From the NCBI GenBank assembly GCA_013399115.1, contig VXAA01005250.1, forward strand, positions 124,001 to 188,000: DNA of 64,000 bases, written 5' to 3'. How positions within the stretch are numbered: the stretch's first letter is position 1; every line of letters starts with the position of its first letter. The DNA is from Anseranas semipalmata. Taxonomy: Eukaryota > Chordata > Aves > Anseriformes > Anseranatidae. Below, piece by piece: positions 13,545 to 25,910 of the stretch. A program made the position numbers and the translations under genes. The notes under the pieces are model-generated. The model was not told the DNA's origin, searched no databases, and saw nothing but the letters and a program-made list of their open reading frames with translations.

Positions 13545-13800
13545 AGCTGTATCGCAGAACCTAGTTCAATTCCCTACTACAGGTCCCTCTATAACCTTAT
13601 CCAGTGTCACTAGTGTTCTAAAAACAGTGAAATTAGTAGGAGGCAGGAGCCTAAATCCAGGCACTAGTTGGTCTGTCGCACTCTATCAGCTGTGAAATGG
13701 GGCTCATATTCCTTTCCTTACTTCAGAGTAATATCAAGGAAAAATATATTAAATCTATGTGTCATCTCAGATACTACAGTAAAGGAGATAACTTTGCATT
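13545..13800 (+). mobile_element. MIR-like SINE, old copy
   Basis: The right half reads as a MIR-type 3' region: CTGTGAAATGGGGCTCAT, then CTTTCCTTACTTC, then TCAGATACTACAGTAA, in the order and orientation of the amniote MIR family (plus strand). The left half has ACCTAGTTCAATTCCCTACT and a following CCTTATCCAGTGTCACT that fit the 'ggttcaattcc ... gaccttgg...tcac' part of the tRNA-derived head and core. Between them is GAGCCTAAATCCAGGCAC, which may be a family-specific segment or an internal rearrangement. It encodes no protein and depended on a LINE for its spread. The copy is heavily diverged, consistent with great age. Confidence 0.65.
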
Positions 13801-16800
13801 TAAGATAGAGAAAAACAATAGAATCAATTGCTCAAATTTTCTCTGGAACCATTTTCTCTAGAGATTTAGTCAGGAGTTATATATTGAGATAGACAAAAAT
13901 TACATTTATATGTTTACCGTTACATATCCAAATGAATGCAATCCCTGTATTTTGGAATACTGTTTGTTTGTGTGTATGGTTAAATTGTGCTCTCTTTTGT
14001 TTTTCTTTAACATTAATTATAACTTGCATGTAGGATAGGTCAGTGTGTTGTCTCAGAAGACAATACTAAGTGGGATTGACCTAATCCTTCTTTAGTCTTC
14101 TAAAAAGCAAGCATTTACACACAGCTAGCTGGTCAGACTGCTTCTGTTGTCAATGGAAACATGCTCAAGAGGACAACTCATCTTTACCATCTTAGACAAC
14201 TGTCTTCTACAAATGCCTATTGAGAGGTCTCCTCCTCTCAACCGACAGCAATAATCCTAGATAGCCGTTTTGACAAAACATCTAAGGTTTAAATAGTAAA
14301 GTCAGGTAAAATGAATCCCATAATCCTGGGAGAAGATGTATGGATTATCCTGAGTGTAACCTTGAGGAGACAACAGAAGAACGTTTCTTGGAAGAGACTG
14401 CATCCATGCTGTCATCCAACAGAGACATCTTAAGGTGCTGACAGCTGAGTATTTCCAAAGCACTAGCAATGTCCATGGGTGGATTTTTTAAATTTGAAGA
14501 ATGAAATCCTTCCCAAAGAACCCAAAAGAGACCCTTTTCATGTTATTTTATAGCAGAAGGAGATGGCAAACACTTTAAGGGAGGTAGAAGATGGCTTCTG
14601 ATGTTTGTATTTGTTTCATGCGTAGAATCAATACCAGAGCTGGGAACAGCAGAACTGATCTTGTGATCATATCCCATGTGCACAGGAGGCTTACAGCAAT
14701 AAAAGGACTGTTAATAACCAATATTGATTCACCTTTCCCTAATGCACAGACAAAAACGTCATCAATAAGCTGGTCAACAGCCTGAAGCAATGAGCATTAT
14801 AATACTCTACTAAGCCAAGAAAAACACAGCATACATTTATTTATTCAAACGTTACGTAAGTTGCACGCAATTCCCCAAGAGATTAATGGGTTTAAAGGAA
14901 CAGAAGATTTAGATGGCAGCTTCTTTTGTGGGTGTCACACCTTTGCTGTGTCTCAACCTGGTGCTGGCTTTAGACTTCGCTGAGCTGGCTTCATCTAGCT
15001 TTCCATCTACATTCATCTTTGCTCTTCTGTTATCTTTTCAGTCCCAAGAACTAGCATTTCAGTTCTATTGTTTCTTTCTTTTACCAGGCTATTAAAAGCA
15101 CTATATCAAGCAATTCTAAAAGGTTTTTGAATTTTGCTGTATTAAGGGTGATAAGAATGTGGAAAAGTATTTCAAGATAGAAACAATTCTCTGAAGAGCC
15201 TTTCCCACTCTGTTCACTTCTCTCATTAAAATAAGTGATTGTACAGGTGAGTGGAATACAGGTATCCATGAAAGACTATTGATCTCTCCTTGGTGAAAAC
15301 TTATTTAAACAGAGACTACATACTGCTTTGCACTAAAGTGGTGCATGAAGGCAAGACAAGCAGAAAACACAAAAATCCTGTAATAGCTTGTTTCTAAAAC
15401 TACACTGAGATCAGTACAATGGCATAAGTATAACCTTATGAATCTTCCAATATAATTGCTATTTGTTTTAATTTATTAAAACAACCGAAAGTACTACTTT
15501 GGGAGGTTGACAGGCTTTGTGGAAGAGGTGAAATGATTCTTTTCTACATTTTTATCCCATTATAGCTTTTGCTTTCTGTCTACATATTTATACTACGTTC
15601 ATTACCATGGTTTCTAAGCATGTGAGCATCACAAGAATGTGTTTATGATTAGCTGTCTTTCTTCTCCCTAGTGAGAAACTGGTGCTGGGCTCAAGCCAGA
15701 AAATTTGGATAGAGAGCAAGCCTCCAAATATTAACCCATTTTAAATCACAGAATTCCAGTTCCTCTCCATTAGAAGATTTGAGGACTTTGACACAACTCA
15801 TATCTAGGGAAGGAAAAGCTTGAATATTGAGCTCCTTGTGTCCATCGTTAATAAGGAGTTATTTTTCAGAGCTAGATTTTTCTCCACAGAGCTTCAGACA
15901 TCAATGAAGGTGACAGAGAAATGTCCATTTCATGGAATATGCATGGCTATATAAATAATAAATAAAAGTATTCAGCAGCATGGCGTCTGTGAGTCACACA
16001 CACAAAGTAACCACACTAGCAAGCTAAAAAATAATGTTCTGGCAAAATTCTGAACAGAAATTTAAACAACAGGATTGCCTTACCCTTGCTCAGTACACAG
16101 AGCCAAAAGAGAAACCTTAAAATGATCTGAACATCCTTTATATTACCCTTAGGTACTCTTTCCACTGCTCAGGGATTCAAAGCATTATTCTATTTAAAGG
16201 AACCTGGTAAAAATGGCAATGTGGAGTTCAGTAGTTGATGCCTCTCAGAAATTTCAGATCAAATATATCACTGTTGGAGATGGTCTATTGGCTTCCTACG
16301 TCCTGCAGCCATTCTAAACAACCACTGTGTAACCAGTGAAGCCAGCCTAGATCCTCCCTCTCTGCTACGTGACCATCAGTAAATAATGTTTGTGAAGATC
16401 TAATTAGGTCTGTTATCATATCTTTGTGGGTCCACTGTCATCAATGTATATATTGAACTAGTGCAACATCACTAATTTCGATAGAGTCCCTTGAGGCTGA
16501 TATATCCTTTAATTAAAATTCATTAAACACTTCTAATGATAAAGACACACAGAAAGGAGCAGAGTCAGGATCTCTTCCTAAAGCTGTGTCACTTCTGAAG
16601 GATGAACAAGAGTAAAGCAAGCTGTAGAGATGTACTTTTGTCACTAAAGTCAGTAGATAAAACTCTGAACACCTATAGGTAGCAGATCTACCATTACATT
16701 TTAGTGCTGTCACTTTTCAAAATGGAACCAAACTTTCAAAGAATATGTCCTAAATGGACTTCAAGAAGTATTCTGGAGTGGTTAACACATTAATTTTATA

Positions 16801-17260
16801 CTAGAAACATCTAGCAGGAACTGCAAGATAGACAGGACAGTTTATGTGGTCTTTTTTAAACATATTATATGCCCATGGTTTACCACTTACATAAGAAAAA
16901 GAAAAAATGGAAATGATTACATTTTATACTCTCGTGGGTGTATGGCAGTAAACCCCTTATTTTGCTATTTCATACATTTTTGTCACAACTAGCAAAGAGA
17001 TCAAATAAAAATGGCTTCTGTAAAACTAAATGCTCCAGTAGAAACCCACAAAAATACCAGCTATTTGTGAAAGATCCTCAGAACAGTCTGAAAATTTGAG
17101 GATCCAAAGGCAAGGATGTCCATTCTTTATTGTGTAGTCAATTTCTAGCACTGGGACACATATCAAGCATATTATTTCCTTCCTTTCTGTTATGACAGTG
17201 CTGGCTGGGCTAAAATAAAAATGATAAAAATTCAAGAACATGTTTTGGTTTCAACGAAAC
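13801..17260. other. Unique-looking AT-rich non-coding DNA
   Basis: No gene or clear repeat is seen. A 6-bp stem hairpin (TTGTCT CAGA AGACAA) lies at 14048-14063 and is probably chance. The longest open frames are about 70 codons and lack features of proteins. Around 15945-15965 there is a TATATAAATA stretch, but no downstream transcription unit can be argued. Confidence 0.5.
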
Positions 17261-17265
17261 CTATC

Positions 17266-17465
17266 ACATAAGAACAGCCATGCTCAGTCAGTTGAAAGAT
17301 CTATCTGGCCCATTCTCTGACATTGGCCAGTAATGCATGAGCTGGTGAGAATATAGAAACCAAGACAATTATGGAATGGCATTTCCTCAGCACGATCCCC
17401 AAATAATCGCTTATCTTTGGTCTCTTAACCTCTGGAGAGAGGCTCTAAAGACAACATGCGCTAAT
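17266..17465 (+). repeat. Ancient amniote interspersed repeat
   Basis: The segment opens CATAAGAACAGCCATGCTCA and continues with AGATCTATCTGGCCCA and GACATTGGCCAGTAATGC. This matches, in order, a repeat very common in turtles and crocodilians and present in birds ('agaacggccatactgggtcagaccaaaggtccatctagcc...cagtggcca...'). The following part (ATTTCCTCAGCACGATCCCC ... CTCTGGAGAGAGGCTCTAAA) fits the continuation of that consensus more loosely. I do not recall its formal family name. A younger CR1 copy lies immediately downstream at 17490 and may have inserted into it. Confidence 0.55.
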
Positions 17466-17489
17466 ACTACTATTTTACAGTCAGATAGT

Positions 17490-17770
17490 GACAGGACAAG
17501 GGGGAAATGGCTTTAAACTGAAAGAGGGGAGATTTAGATTAGATATTAGGAAGAAATTCTTTACTGTAAGGGTGGTGAGGCACTGGAACAGGTTGCCCAG
17601 AGAAGTTGTGGATGCCCCATCCCTGGAGGTGTTCGAGGCCAGGTTGGATGGGGCTTTGGGCAACCTTATCCAATGGGTGGCATCCCTGCCTATGGCAGGG
17701 GGTTGGAACCAGATGATCTTTAAGGTCCCTTCCAACCTAACCCATTCTATTATTCTGTGATTCTACGATT
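17490..17770 (+). mobile_element. CR1 LINE, 5'-truncated 3' end
   Basis: This is the 3' terminal piece of a chicken-repeat-1 (CR1) non-LTR retrotransposon. In the frame starting at 17488 the translation stays open for about 90 codons. It reads through the ORF2 C-terminal signature ([18 protein letters not shown], then [16 protein letters not shown]) and ends in GG-rich and P-rich residues. The DNA then ends in ATTCTATTATTCTGTGATTC-type octamers, the hallmark 3' tail of CR1, which has no poly-A. All of the reverse transcriptase and endonuclease upstream is missing, the usual result of incomplete reverse transcription, so the copy is dead. The open frame and clean tail mean it is much younger than the L3-like copies elsewhere in the window. 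This is the strongest evidence that the DNA is avian. Confidence 0.95.
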
Positions 17771-20700
17771 AGTGGTCAAACCAAGTAGGTTATTTGATTT
17801 TCTGTCTTTTTTCTGAATTTGGAAAATTCAGAGACTCTGTTTATAATCATCTCAAGCATTCTCCAAAGAAGGCTAAAAGCTCCCTGCCCTTGGCCAAACA
17901 CCAAAGTTCTTTCCTTTTCCACCCTGTTTTCCTTCCAGATATATAGAGATTTGTGCTAGCTGCTACCAGTAGGACTTCTTAATTAGAAGCAAGGTTTAGT
18001 TCTCTTAACACAAAATAAAGATATAACCACCATGGTACTTATTAAACAGAAGTTTTCGTGAAAAAGCCCAGAGGAGGCATTGCAAAGATCAGAGGCAGCT
18101 AAGCCCTGAATTTATTGATAGACAGTTTGATTAACTGAGTTTTCACATTGTCTTGCTCCTTTTCATTATTCCAGGAGGGGACTATTTCAACATTGCTCTC
18201 AAATGACGTTCGCTCTTCCTAGAATACACTTGCCCAACATCCTTCATCCTGTCTGATAACCCTCTGTGGATCTGAGTTCTAACGCATTAACGTTTGGCAC
18301 ATAATTTCCCATTTAGATTGCCATAAGCAAGCACATTTGTGTTTCTGGGTTACCATGAGCTTGGTTATATTCAGAGCTTGGGTTACACAGATGTATACAG
18401 TATATAAGAGGTTGCTTTTATTCCTTTTTCTCTCTTTGTGTTGAGACTATTTAACAGAGTTCACAAACAAGGGTATACTGATCTACACCTGAAACTCTTA
18501 AAGGTAACTGTAAAAATATATACATGATTGTCACTCAAGAAAGAAAGAAAATTACTTTGATGGAGCTTTCTAAAATGTTTCTCCTTCATTTTCCTCCTTG
18601 GAACACAAAAAAGTCCAAAAATTCTGCTTCAGAAGAGTTGTTATTGGATTTTTGGAAAAAGATCTATTCACTTTGGACACCTTTCTCCTAATCTGTTACT
18701 ATAATAGCTTACCCATTGAACTACATACTCAAGGCTGATGTAAAACACATTTGCCTTTAAACTGGATTTCTCAGTTGTGACATTCACTTCCTTAAGCATT
18801 TTCAAAATCATTATCAATTCCTCCCACAAGAAACTTTTTAAAATACAACGAGAAAGTCAGACTGATTTGACCTTGATGAAAACATTGCTGATTATTTTTC
18901 CAGGTATCTCCATATTGCAGCTTAATATTATACACATTGAGTTCTGTAGAAAGATATTTGTTCTGTAAAATGTAGTTTAGATTTTCTGTTCTTTTTATCT
19001 CCTTCAAAGAGCAAGTTTGTCTCCCACTATATTTTTGAAAACACTCATTAAGGGGAGCTCTGTGGAGCTTAGACAGGGTCTTTTCAAACTTCAAGCAAAG
19101 AGGAAAGACTTTTTTCCTTCATTTGTATCCTTTTCATAATTTGAAAAGAAAAGAAGGAAAGAAGCGAAGCCTAAATTTACAATAGACAAACTGAACAATT
19201 ATCTCATATCAGATCCTATATATTAGTGTTAGGGGTTCACGGTGGGGTCCTGTCATAGCATTTTGCAGATAGAGTAGCATTAGTTATGTTAGAACTCATC
19301 ATTTATATCTTCTTTCAAATTACTGCTTCAGAAACAGCAAGAGACAACTGAAGTCTCTCAGACTTTTGAATAAGTGAGAAAATTCAGTGTCTAGCAAGAT
19401 AAGGGACATCTGTCATTTGCTGGAAAAGTAGAGCATGTGAAGAGTAGCTTCAAAATTTAGCTTTTATTTTTTCCTCTCTGCAAAATATCACACAATTAAT
19501 CCCACAAGATCTGTTTATTTTTAATACTGTAGTATCTACCTAGTAGGCTTCCTTTCCTTGGAAATCAGCTTGTCATGGTGGCTAAGAATCTGTAAGAATC
19601 AACACAAAGCAAATGTTGTTGTATGAAAAGTGATGAACAGTTGTGAAACAAAAGGGCATATTTTTCTCAAAAAAAAAAAATCTAAAAATAAGACATTTAG
19701 ATATTTCTACTCATGAGAGAAGAAAGCAAGAAAAAAAAAGTATTATGCTTGTATGCAAACTCTGTTGGAGTCTAAGTTCCATTCCTGCAAATGGTCCTTG
19801 GATCAAGCTATGTAAAAGTACCCAGAATAGAACAAGGGCTAAATTTAAATTCAGATAGGTACTTCCTAGCATGGTGTTCCTGTCCACTCCTAACTCACGA
19901 CAAAACTGAGAGTTTCTCCATTCGCAGCCATTCATAACACCATGCCTACACTACCTGCTTTTTCATCTGCCCACTACATTCCCTCACCTTTGCAGCTCTC
20001 AGCATACTGGAGAGTCAGCACCTTGTACCATCTCTCCCACTGTGTTGCAGGAAAGCATGGTCTGCAGAGAGCCTCTCAAAGGTGTGGTTGACGGAGATGT
20101 TTGGACACTTTGCTGCATTGAACAGGAAGAAGTTGCCCAGCCAAACTGAACAAAACTACCAAAGCAGCCTTTTCGCACTTTAGACTTTGTGCACGTAAGC
20201 ACTGCTTTTTTTCTGGACTGCTTTGCTCACTGCTAGCATGGTAAAATGGAAGGCAAAAGGATGAAATTTAACTTACTGACAGAATCCATATCTAGTATTT
20301 TGCATGATACACAGCATAAAAAAAAAAAAAAATCCAGCAGAGAAGTCACGAAAAAAGAGCAAAAGACATTTTTTAGAGGCATCAAACAGGAATGCCAAAT
20401 AGAGATATGAAAATTATTTTCAATTCCTAGTTAGAAGTGTTCCACACTTACAATTGCCCGATTAAATGTAGAAACCAAAATATTACAACAGTCTGATGCA
20501 AAAACCTTATAAGACTTGGGGCTTGGATTTGGTCTTGACAATTTCAAATCGTTCAATTTTAAACCTTACTCGTTTTGCTTCAAAATGCAGAACGGAATAG
20601 GAAATCTTATAAGGGAGGCTTTCCAGTTTGAGGTTTCTACTGCCAATCTCACACGAAACAAGGAAGAAAAAGCAGATTGAAAAATGCACGAGGAAAACAT

Positions 20701-23700
20701 GTAACAAAATTTTTCACAATGTGAAAAGTTTATGGCCCCAGCTTTTTTTCTAAAAACAAAATCATACAGATAAACCTTATTTTTCCAGCCTTAGTACTAC
20801 AGACAGCCAATTTAAAAACAGATCATATTATACTTAAAAAAAAAAAAAAAGAAAGAAATATGAGGAATACTGCATAATACAATATAAAACAAACAAACAA
20901 AAAACAAATCTCATTCCTTCAAAAAGATAATACTGAGCCATATAAAAAACTGATGGGAAAAGTCAGACCCTTTTAAAATTCATAAACTACCCACAAACAA
21001 CAAAACAAATGAAGTTCTGATAAGTCGGCATCAGGCATTAGAAGGATCAATACATGGTTCTTAAGACAGAAAATACAACAACTATGATATGAAAACTATC
21101 GAAGAAATAGTAGGATCTGCTTAAACAAGGACTCATGAATATAATTCAATGACGATGCCAGCTCCTAAGCAATTACCAGTGTTTTGGACCTATGAAGTTT
21201 GGCTGTTCTTTGCAAAATAACCATTTCTGAAAAAGAATGTGAAGTTAGCCTGAATCTAAACAGCAATAGAGAGAAAAGGCCCATTTGGGACAGAGTGGGA
21301 AGAAAGCGGTTGCATAAATTGCTAGTTACTGATGTGACTTCAAACCTGAAATCGTTTTTTTTGTTACTCACAGCTTCCAAGTGTAGCCTTCTTGGGATGG
21401 GTGCTGCAGCCTGGTACTGCAGTTGGGCTGCAAGGCTATAAAGAGATAATATCACTAGCCTCCTTAAGCTATCAAAACTATCTATTAAATGTTGCCCGAT
21501 AAATATAGGCAGCTAGGTGTTAACTGAGTTTTTATTTTCCTACCCTTTTTTCGAAGTTGTTCAGCCCAGTTTGTTTCTTATTGGTAGGTGATTTTACCTC
21601 CTGAATGTCACACCACCAGATTAATCTGAAATACATGGGGTTACACAGATGAATCCTGTCCCTGCATCAATGCTGAAGTGGAAATAGGCAGAGTGGAAAA
21701 AAATACCAGAAGTCTCAGAAATGATCCCTGAAGTTCCTGAAAAAGCTCCCTGGACTTCAACAGTGATCAGTACCCTGCCTCTGCTGTCCTATGTGACCCG
21801 TCTCAGAGCGGTCAAGGCCAGTGTCTGCAGGAGCTGTTGAGTTATGCTCAATGAAGGTGGGAGCATGAACAAATGAAAAGCGAGAGAGAGAACCTCAGAG
21901 CTAATTCTCTGCAAAATCCTTCAACTGAAGGGCATGGATTACAAAAAGCTACAATGAATGAAATATTCTTTTTTTCTATTTTAGCATTTGAATGAGACCC
22001 CATTAGAGCAGGTGCTGAGTGAACAGCACAAATTACCATAACCTTGAAGAAAGAGCTTATCTTTGGTTCAGCATTTAGGAATGTAGGCCAGGCCTTAATG
22101 TACAGATGAAGATCCCTCATGCCTAATAACAATTTGCATGATGAATTCATTGACTTTAATGCTTGCAGCATCAATGCTTTGAAGTGGTAAACTTACAACA
22201 ATTGCATAAGCATGGCGGGAAACAAAACAGCATTCTGAAAGAGCTGTAAAGGTAAAAACTTAATTGTTTAGATGAATTCATACAAGGCCATGCTGGCTAT
22301 TGAGTGATCTCTCAGTGCCTGGCCAGGTTGAAGTCCTAGTCAAGCTGAAGCAATCCATGTGTTTGAGAGAGACAAAAGCCAATCTGTCCCACAGCCAATT
22401 CATAACTTTCAGAGGAAGACGGGCAGCAATCTCGAATGTATTTTACTGTGTGTCAGGTTTAAATAGTGGAATGGCACAGAAGACCCAGCCTGACTTCAAA
22501 AGTTGTTTTAACACTGCCATGTCCTCTTAAAAATGAACAACATAGAGCTCAGTACTCTGCAACCCTAATTCTTGATTCATTAATATGTAAAAATTCATTG
22601 TTATCAATAATCAGATTGAGCATCATGATCTGGAAAGGCTGTAAACTAAAATGATTTTGTCTAGAAAATTTTTTTTAATGACCTAATAAAATCAATTGAG
22701 TACCATGCAGGTCAGCATTGCATGATTTCGCAGAAATGTTAAACCCAAGTAAGAAATCCCATGGAAACAAGAATCAAAGTTGTTTTGCAAGGAGTGCATT
22801 TTTCTTACTGCAGGCATAATAGCTACCCTTAGGGTTTAGAGATTTTAGTTGATTTAGAAAAGGAAAAGTGAAAAGAATAAAGAGAGAGAGAGTCACTTAT
22901 GCTTTTGCCTTAAAGAACCAGATTAATGATGTGCAGTGAACAATGAAATGAAAACACTCAGTTTGGTCCAAAATGCTACTTATTAGCTAGTAAAGTTAGG
23001 CAAAAGAGTGATAATTTTCCAGATTTCAAAGAGGATGGAGAGTGAAAATACGCAGTATTTTAACGGTGTTTTTTCCTTTGTTTTGGATCAATTAAACCAT
23101 TTCATTTTGCTACTTTCAGGTGTTTTCAGTTGGACCTGTTGGTTTTTATTGTAAGACAAATTAAAAAATAAAAGGTTTTACAGCCTCCTACTTCTTCTTT
23201 TCCATAGGCCTGTCACTTCATTTTTAATTTTTAAAATATCACGTAGGACATTTCATCAACCTTGAAACATTTTTTTTAAAAAAAAGGGAAGAAGGAAATT
23301 GTGTTAGAACTGAGTTGCTCTTTTGTACACTTGCAGTTGAAAAAAAATATATATTTTTTTAAATACAAAACCTATAGCTGAGTAACTTGTGAGGACATCT
23401 TTAGTAAATCAGGACTACTGATATATGCCATATCACATTAAGATACGTACCACTGCAATAGTTTATAACGCATGGACTGCATAAAAATGTTCTAAATAAG
23501 ACACCGAGTCTGTTATGCTTTATCATTTAATGCCCACTTAAAAAAACATCATCTCCTACTGCTTGGATCTGTTGAAGTCTTTTGCAAATTCAGCTGTATG
23601 ACATGAATTTTTACCTGCTCTCCCTCTCCTATAATGTTCTTGTGAAGAGGAGAACGTTCTTCTGATTTTGTATTTTGCATGCTTTCCCCTTAGAGAGCAC

Positions 23701-23760
23701 AAACACTAAAGCAAACATGCTCTTTGCTATTTGTGGATGCACTGCCACCTACTAGTAAAC
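17771..23760. other. Non-coding DNA with A-rich tracts
   Basis: No gene or named repeat is recognised. Poly-A runs lie at about 19669-19680, 20328-20342 and 20836-20850, and an A/T-rich tract at about 23271-23360 includes an ATATATATTTTTTT stretch. The longest open frames are 108 codons (21848-22174 minus) and 100 codons (18792-19094 minus), without protein-like features. A GGTTACACAGATG phrase at about 18384 and again at about 21640 resembles debris of an old amniote repeat. Confidence 0.45.
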
Positions 23761-23766
23761 AGGGTT

Positions 23767-23797
23767 TGTGCGTGCGTGTATGCATGTGCACACGCAT
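23767..23797. repeat. 31-base alternating purine-pyrimidine tract (Z-DNA prone)
   Basis: From TGTGCGTGCG through TGCATGTGCACACGCAT the bases alternate strictly pyrimidine-purine for 31 positions, mixing TG, CG and CA steps. Such tracts are the classical substrate for the left-handed Z form under negative supercoiling. A second, TA/CA-rich alternating tract lies about 150 bases downstream. Confidence 0.8.
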
Positions 23798-23920
23798 CCG
23801 AGAGAAACAGAGAAAGAAAACAACAATTAACTTCATAACGTTAATTTACTAAGTTGAAATCCATTCATAAGATGATTCAGTCATTCTGAAGAGGAACTTA
23901 AGATTAAAGAGAATGTTGTA

Positions 23921-23957
23921 AATATACATATATACAAATATATATACACATACACAC
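23921..23957. repeat. TA/CA dinucleotide-rich microsatellite
   Basis: An imperfect ATATACATATATACAAATAT tract runs into TATATACACATACACAC. It is a simple-sequence tract with one phase break (CAAAT) and is likely to vary in length between individuals. Confidence 0.8.
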
Positions 23958-24129
23958 TTTAAAACCAAGCAAGATGAGCATTCAGAATCTAGACTAGCAA
24001 TGGCTGTAGTGAACAGATCAAGGATGTATCTTGATCCATATTGTGTCTCCAGCACAAAGCAGATGCCCAAGAAAAACCATAAACCCCAGGGCACATGTAG
24101 ATGAAACACTCCCTGAATACTCTCCCAGC

Positions 24130-25480
24130 TTTGAGTCTTTTAAAGATCGTCATTTCTCTTTTCTTCTCTGTTTATTCTTTTAACCTCTACAGTCACAACC
24201 CCAACATCTCACTCTGATTTCAAAGGATCATCTCAGAATGTGTCATTTTATATGCAATACTAGGATTGTGTTTTCTCCATACATCATTTCACGCTTATAT
24301 TGAATTTCATCTGCCATTTGAACCTAGTCACAGTCTCATAAGGCCCTCCTGCAACTCCTCCCAGTAAGCTTTCTTTTTTGCTGCCTTGTATGCTTTAGTA
24401 TCATTAGCAAAATTAATCATAACATTGCTCAGTAGCTTTTCTGGGTCATTTAGATATATGCTCAATAGCACATTTCCCTGCAGAACCTCACTGGTAACTT
24501 CTCTACCACAAGAAACAGCAATTTGCACCTAATCCATTTCCTGTCTCTATACAGCAATTTACGTAAAGGCAAAGACACTCCCTGCTTTAACTGCCTTTTG
24601 GAAATCCAAGAGGTGTGTTCCAAGTGGGGCATATCAGCTGGAGCTGTCTATCCACATGGCTGTTGATGTGAAAGTTTGTGAGGCAGATCTTTTTAAATTA
24701 TTTGTACTTTAAAACAAAAGGCAAGTTCATGGCTGCCAAGTAAACCCTTGGTCTCTTAATTCTAATCTTTACAACATTTCCTTTTGTTTTGCCTGGTATA
24801 GACATCAGGTTTATCATCCTGTAGTTCACATGATCTCTTCTGGAACCCACTAAAAGCCCTTAAAAACTCTTAAAAAAAAAAAAAAAGAAAGAAAAAGGCA
24901 TCATATTTGCCATCTTCCAGGCCTCAGGTAGTTTTAGACAAGAGACTACAGCAGCTCACAATGCTTCTATTTTATTCCTGACTTCCATTAGCACTTTTAG
25001 GTGACCGTCTGGTCCTGACTCCTTGTCGCTGCTTGCTTCCACAATTTGTTCCACAACCTCTTCTTCTAGGTATTTCAATTCCTGACAACAGCCCCTGCTA
25101 TGTCCCTGACCAAGATGGGTTCAGCTCTGAGAAGCTCTTTGCTTCCTTCCATGCTCAAGGTGGACGCACTTATCTGGCTCCTGTGCCAGGGTGTTCTTGT
25201 TTCTGAATGCTTGTTTAATGCCCCAGTGATCTAGTGGCCTTGCAGCCTCCTGGAGATATTTCCTGTACCTGACACATCTAAAGGAAAAATACAGTGATAG
25301 CTTTGGAGTGTCTTGGCAATTGTTCTTCATGCACCTTTTTGCTCAGCCTCACCGGGCATTTACATTTGATTTGTCGTCTTCATTTGTTCATGACTCAGAT
25401 TTCTGAAATATGCCTCCTTGCTTTTAATAGTTTTCTTAGCCTGGAAGCCATGCCAGCTTCCTTTGCCTTTAAAATATAGT
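24130..25480 (-). mobile_element. CR1/L3-like LINE, long ancient fragment
   Basis: Read on the minus strand, this is a degraded non-LTR retrotransposon of the old CR1/L3 type. Collinear landmarks on the plus strand include TTGAATTTCATCTGCCATTT (about 24300-24320), TTTCCCTGCAGAACCTCACT (24472-24491), AACTGCCTTTTGGAAATCCA (about 24589-24608), TCATCCTGTAGTTCACATGA (24814-24833), CACAATTTGTTCCACAACCT (25040-25059) and GGAGTGTCTTGGCAATTGTTC near 25303. They fall in the order of the family consensus over about 1.35 kb. A minus-strand open piece at 24328-24528 still shows a reverse-transcriptase core: GREVTS, then an LQGNVL block corresponding to the PQG motif, then INFANDTKAY in place of FADDTK. 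The second catalytic aspartate position is changed, so the enzyme is dead. An A15 tract at 24872-24886 interrupts the element and looks like a later insertion or slippage expansion. Exact subfamily cannot be set by eye. Confidence 0.8.
24872..24896. repeat. Poly-A tract inside the old LINE
   Basis: An A15 run followed by GAAAGAAAAAGG lies between segments that are contiguous in the LINE family pattern, so it arose after the LINE inserted, by slippage or a tiny insertion. Confidence 0.7.
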
Positions 25481-25824
25481 TTCCTAGGGATCTATGTAAA
25501 CTGGAGAAGCTCCCACTGAAGTCAGTGAAACCTCATACAGAGCTGTCTAGCTACACACCAAGAGCCAGTCTGGTCTCCAGAACTGTGGGTTTTGCTGCTC
25601 ACAAGATCCATAGCACTGCTGTACTCCATGAGTGCTTGTGTCCATGTAGACCACGCTGCGCCTCCCACAGCACTGATCCCATTTATTTGAGGTGTAAATA
25701 GGACATAAATGGAAGAGAGCTGTACACAGAGATGTCACAGAAAGGGAGAGGAAGAGGAGACAAAGAGGCATAATCACCAATATTGTGTAACTGCAGGTAT
25801 TTTTATCTGCTGTACAGATACCCA

Positions 25825-25910
25825 AATCCCTTTTGAAACTTCAAGTTCTTGACCTCCCTGACTTGCAGTGCCAATGAATTCTACAGATCACTTCCTGAAT
25901 GAAAATGTGA
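25825..25910 (+). repeat. Fragment of an ancient amniote repeat
   Basis: TTTTGAAACTTCAAGTTCTT, then GACCTCCCTGACTTGCAGTG, then CCAATGAATTCTACAGATCA resembles a widespread reptile/bird repeat segment ('...cctccacaacatcctgtggcaatgagttccacaggtta...'). The following GACCCACAG is compatible with its continuation. It is short and diverged. Just upstream, CTCCCACTGAAGTCAGTG at about 25511 is another phrase common in such repeats. Confidence 0.45.

Noticed and set aside
14040..14065. TTGTCT/AGACAA hairpin
   Set aside because: A 6-bp stem is expected many times by chance in 64 kb.
17488..17760. 90-codon plus-strand frame as a host gene
   Set aside because: It is the ORF2 C-terminus of the CR1 copy.
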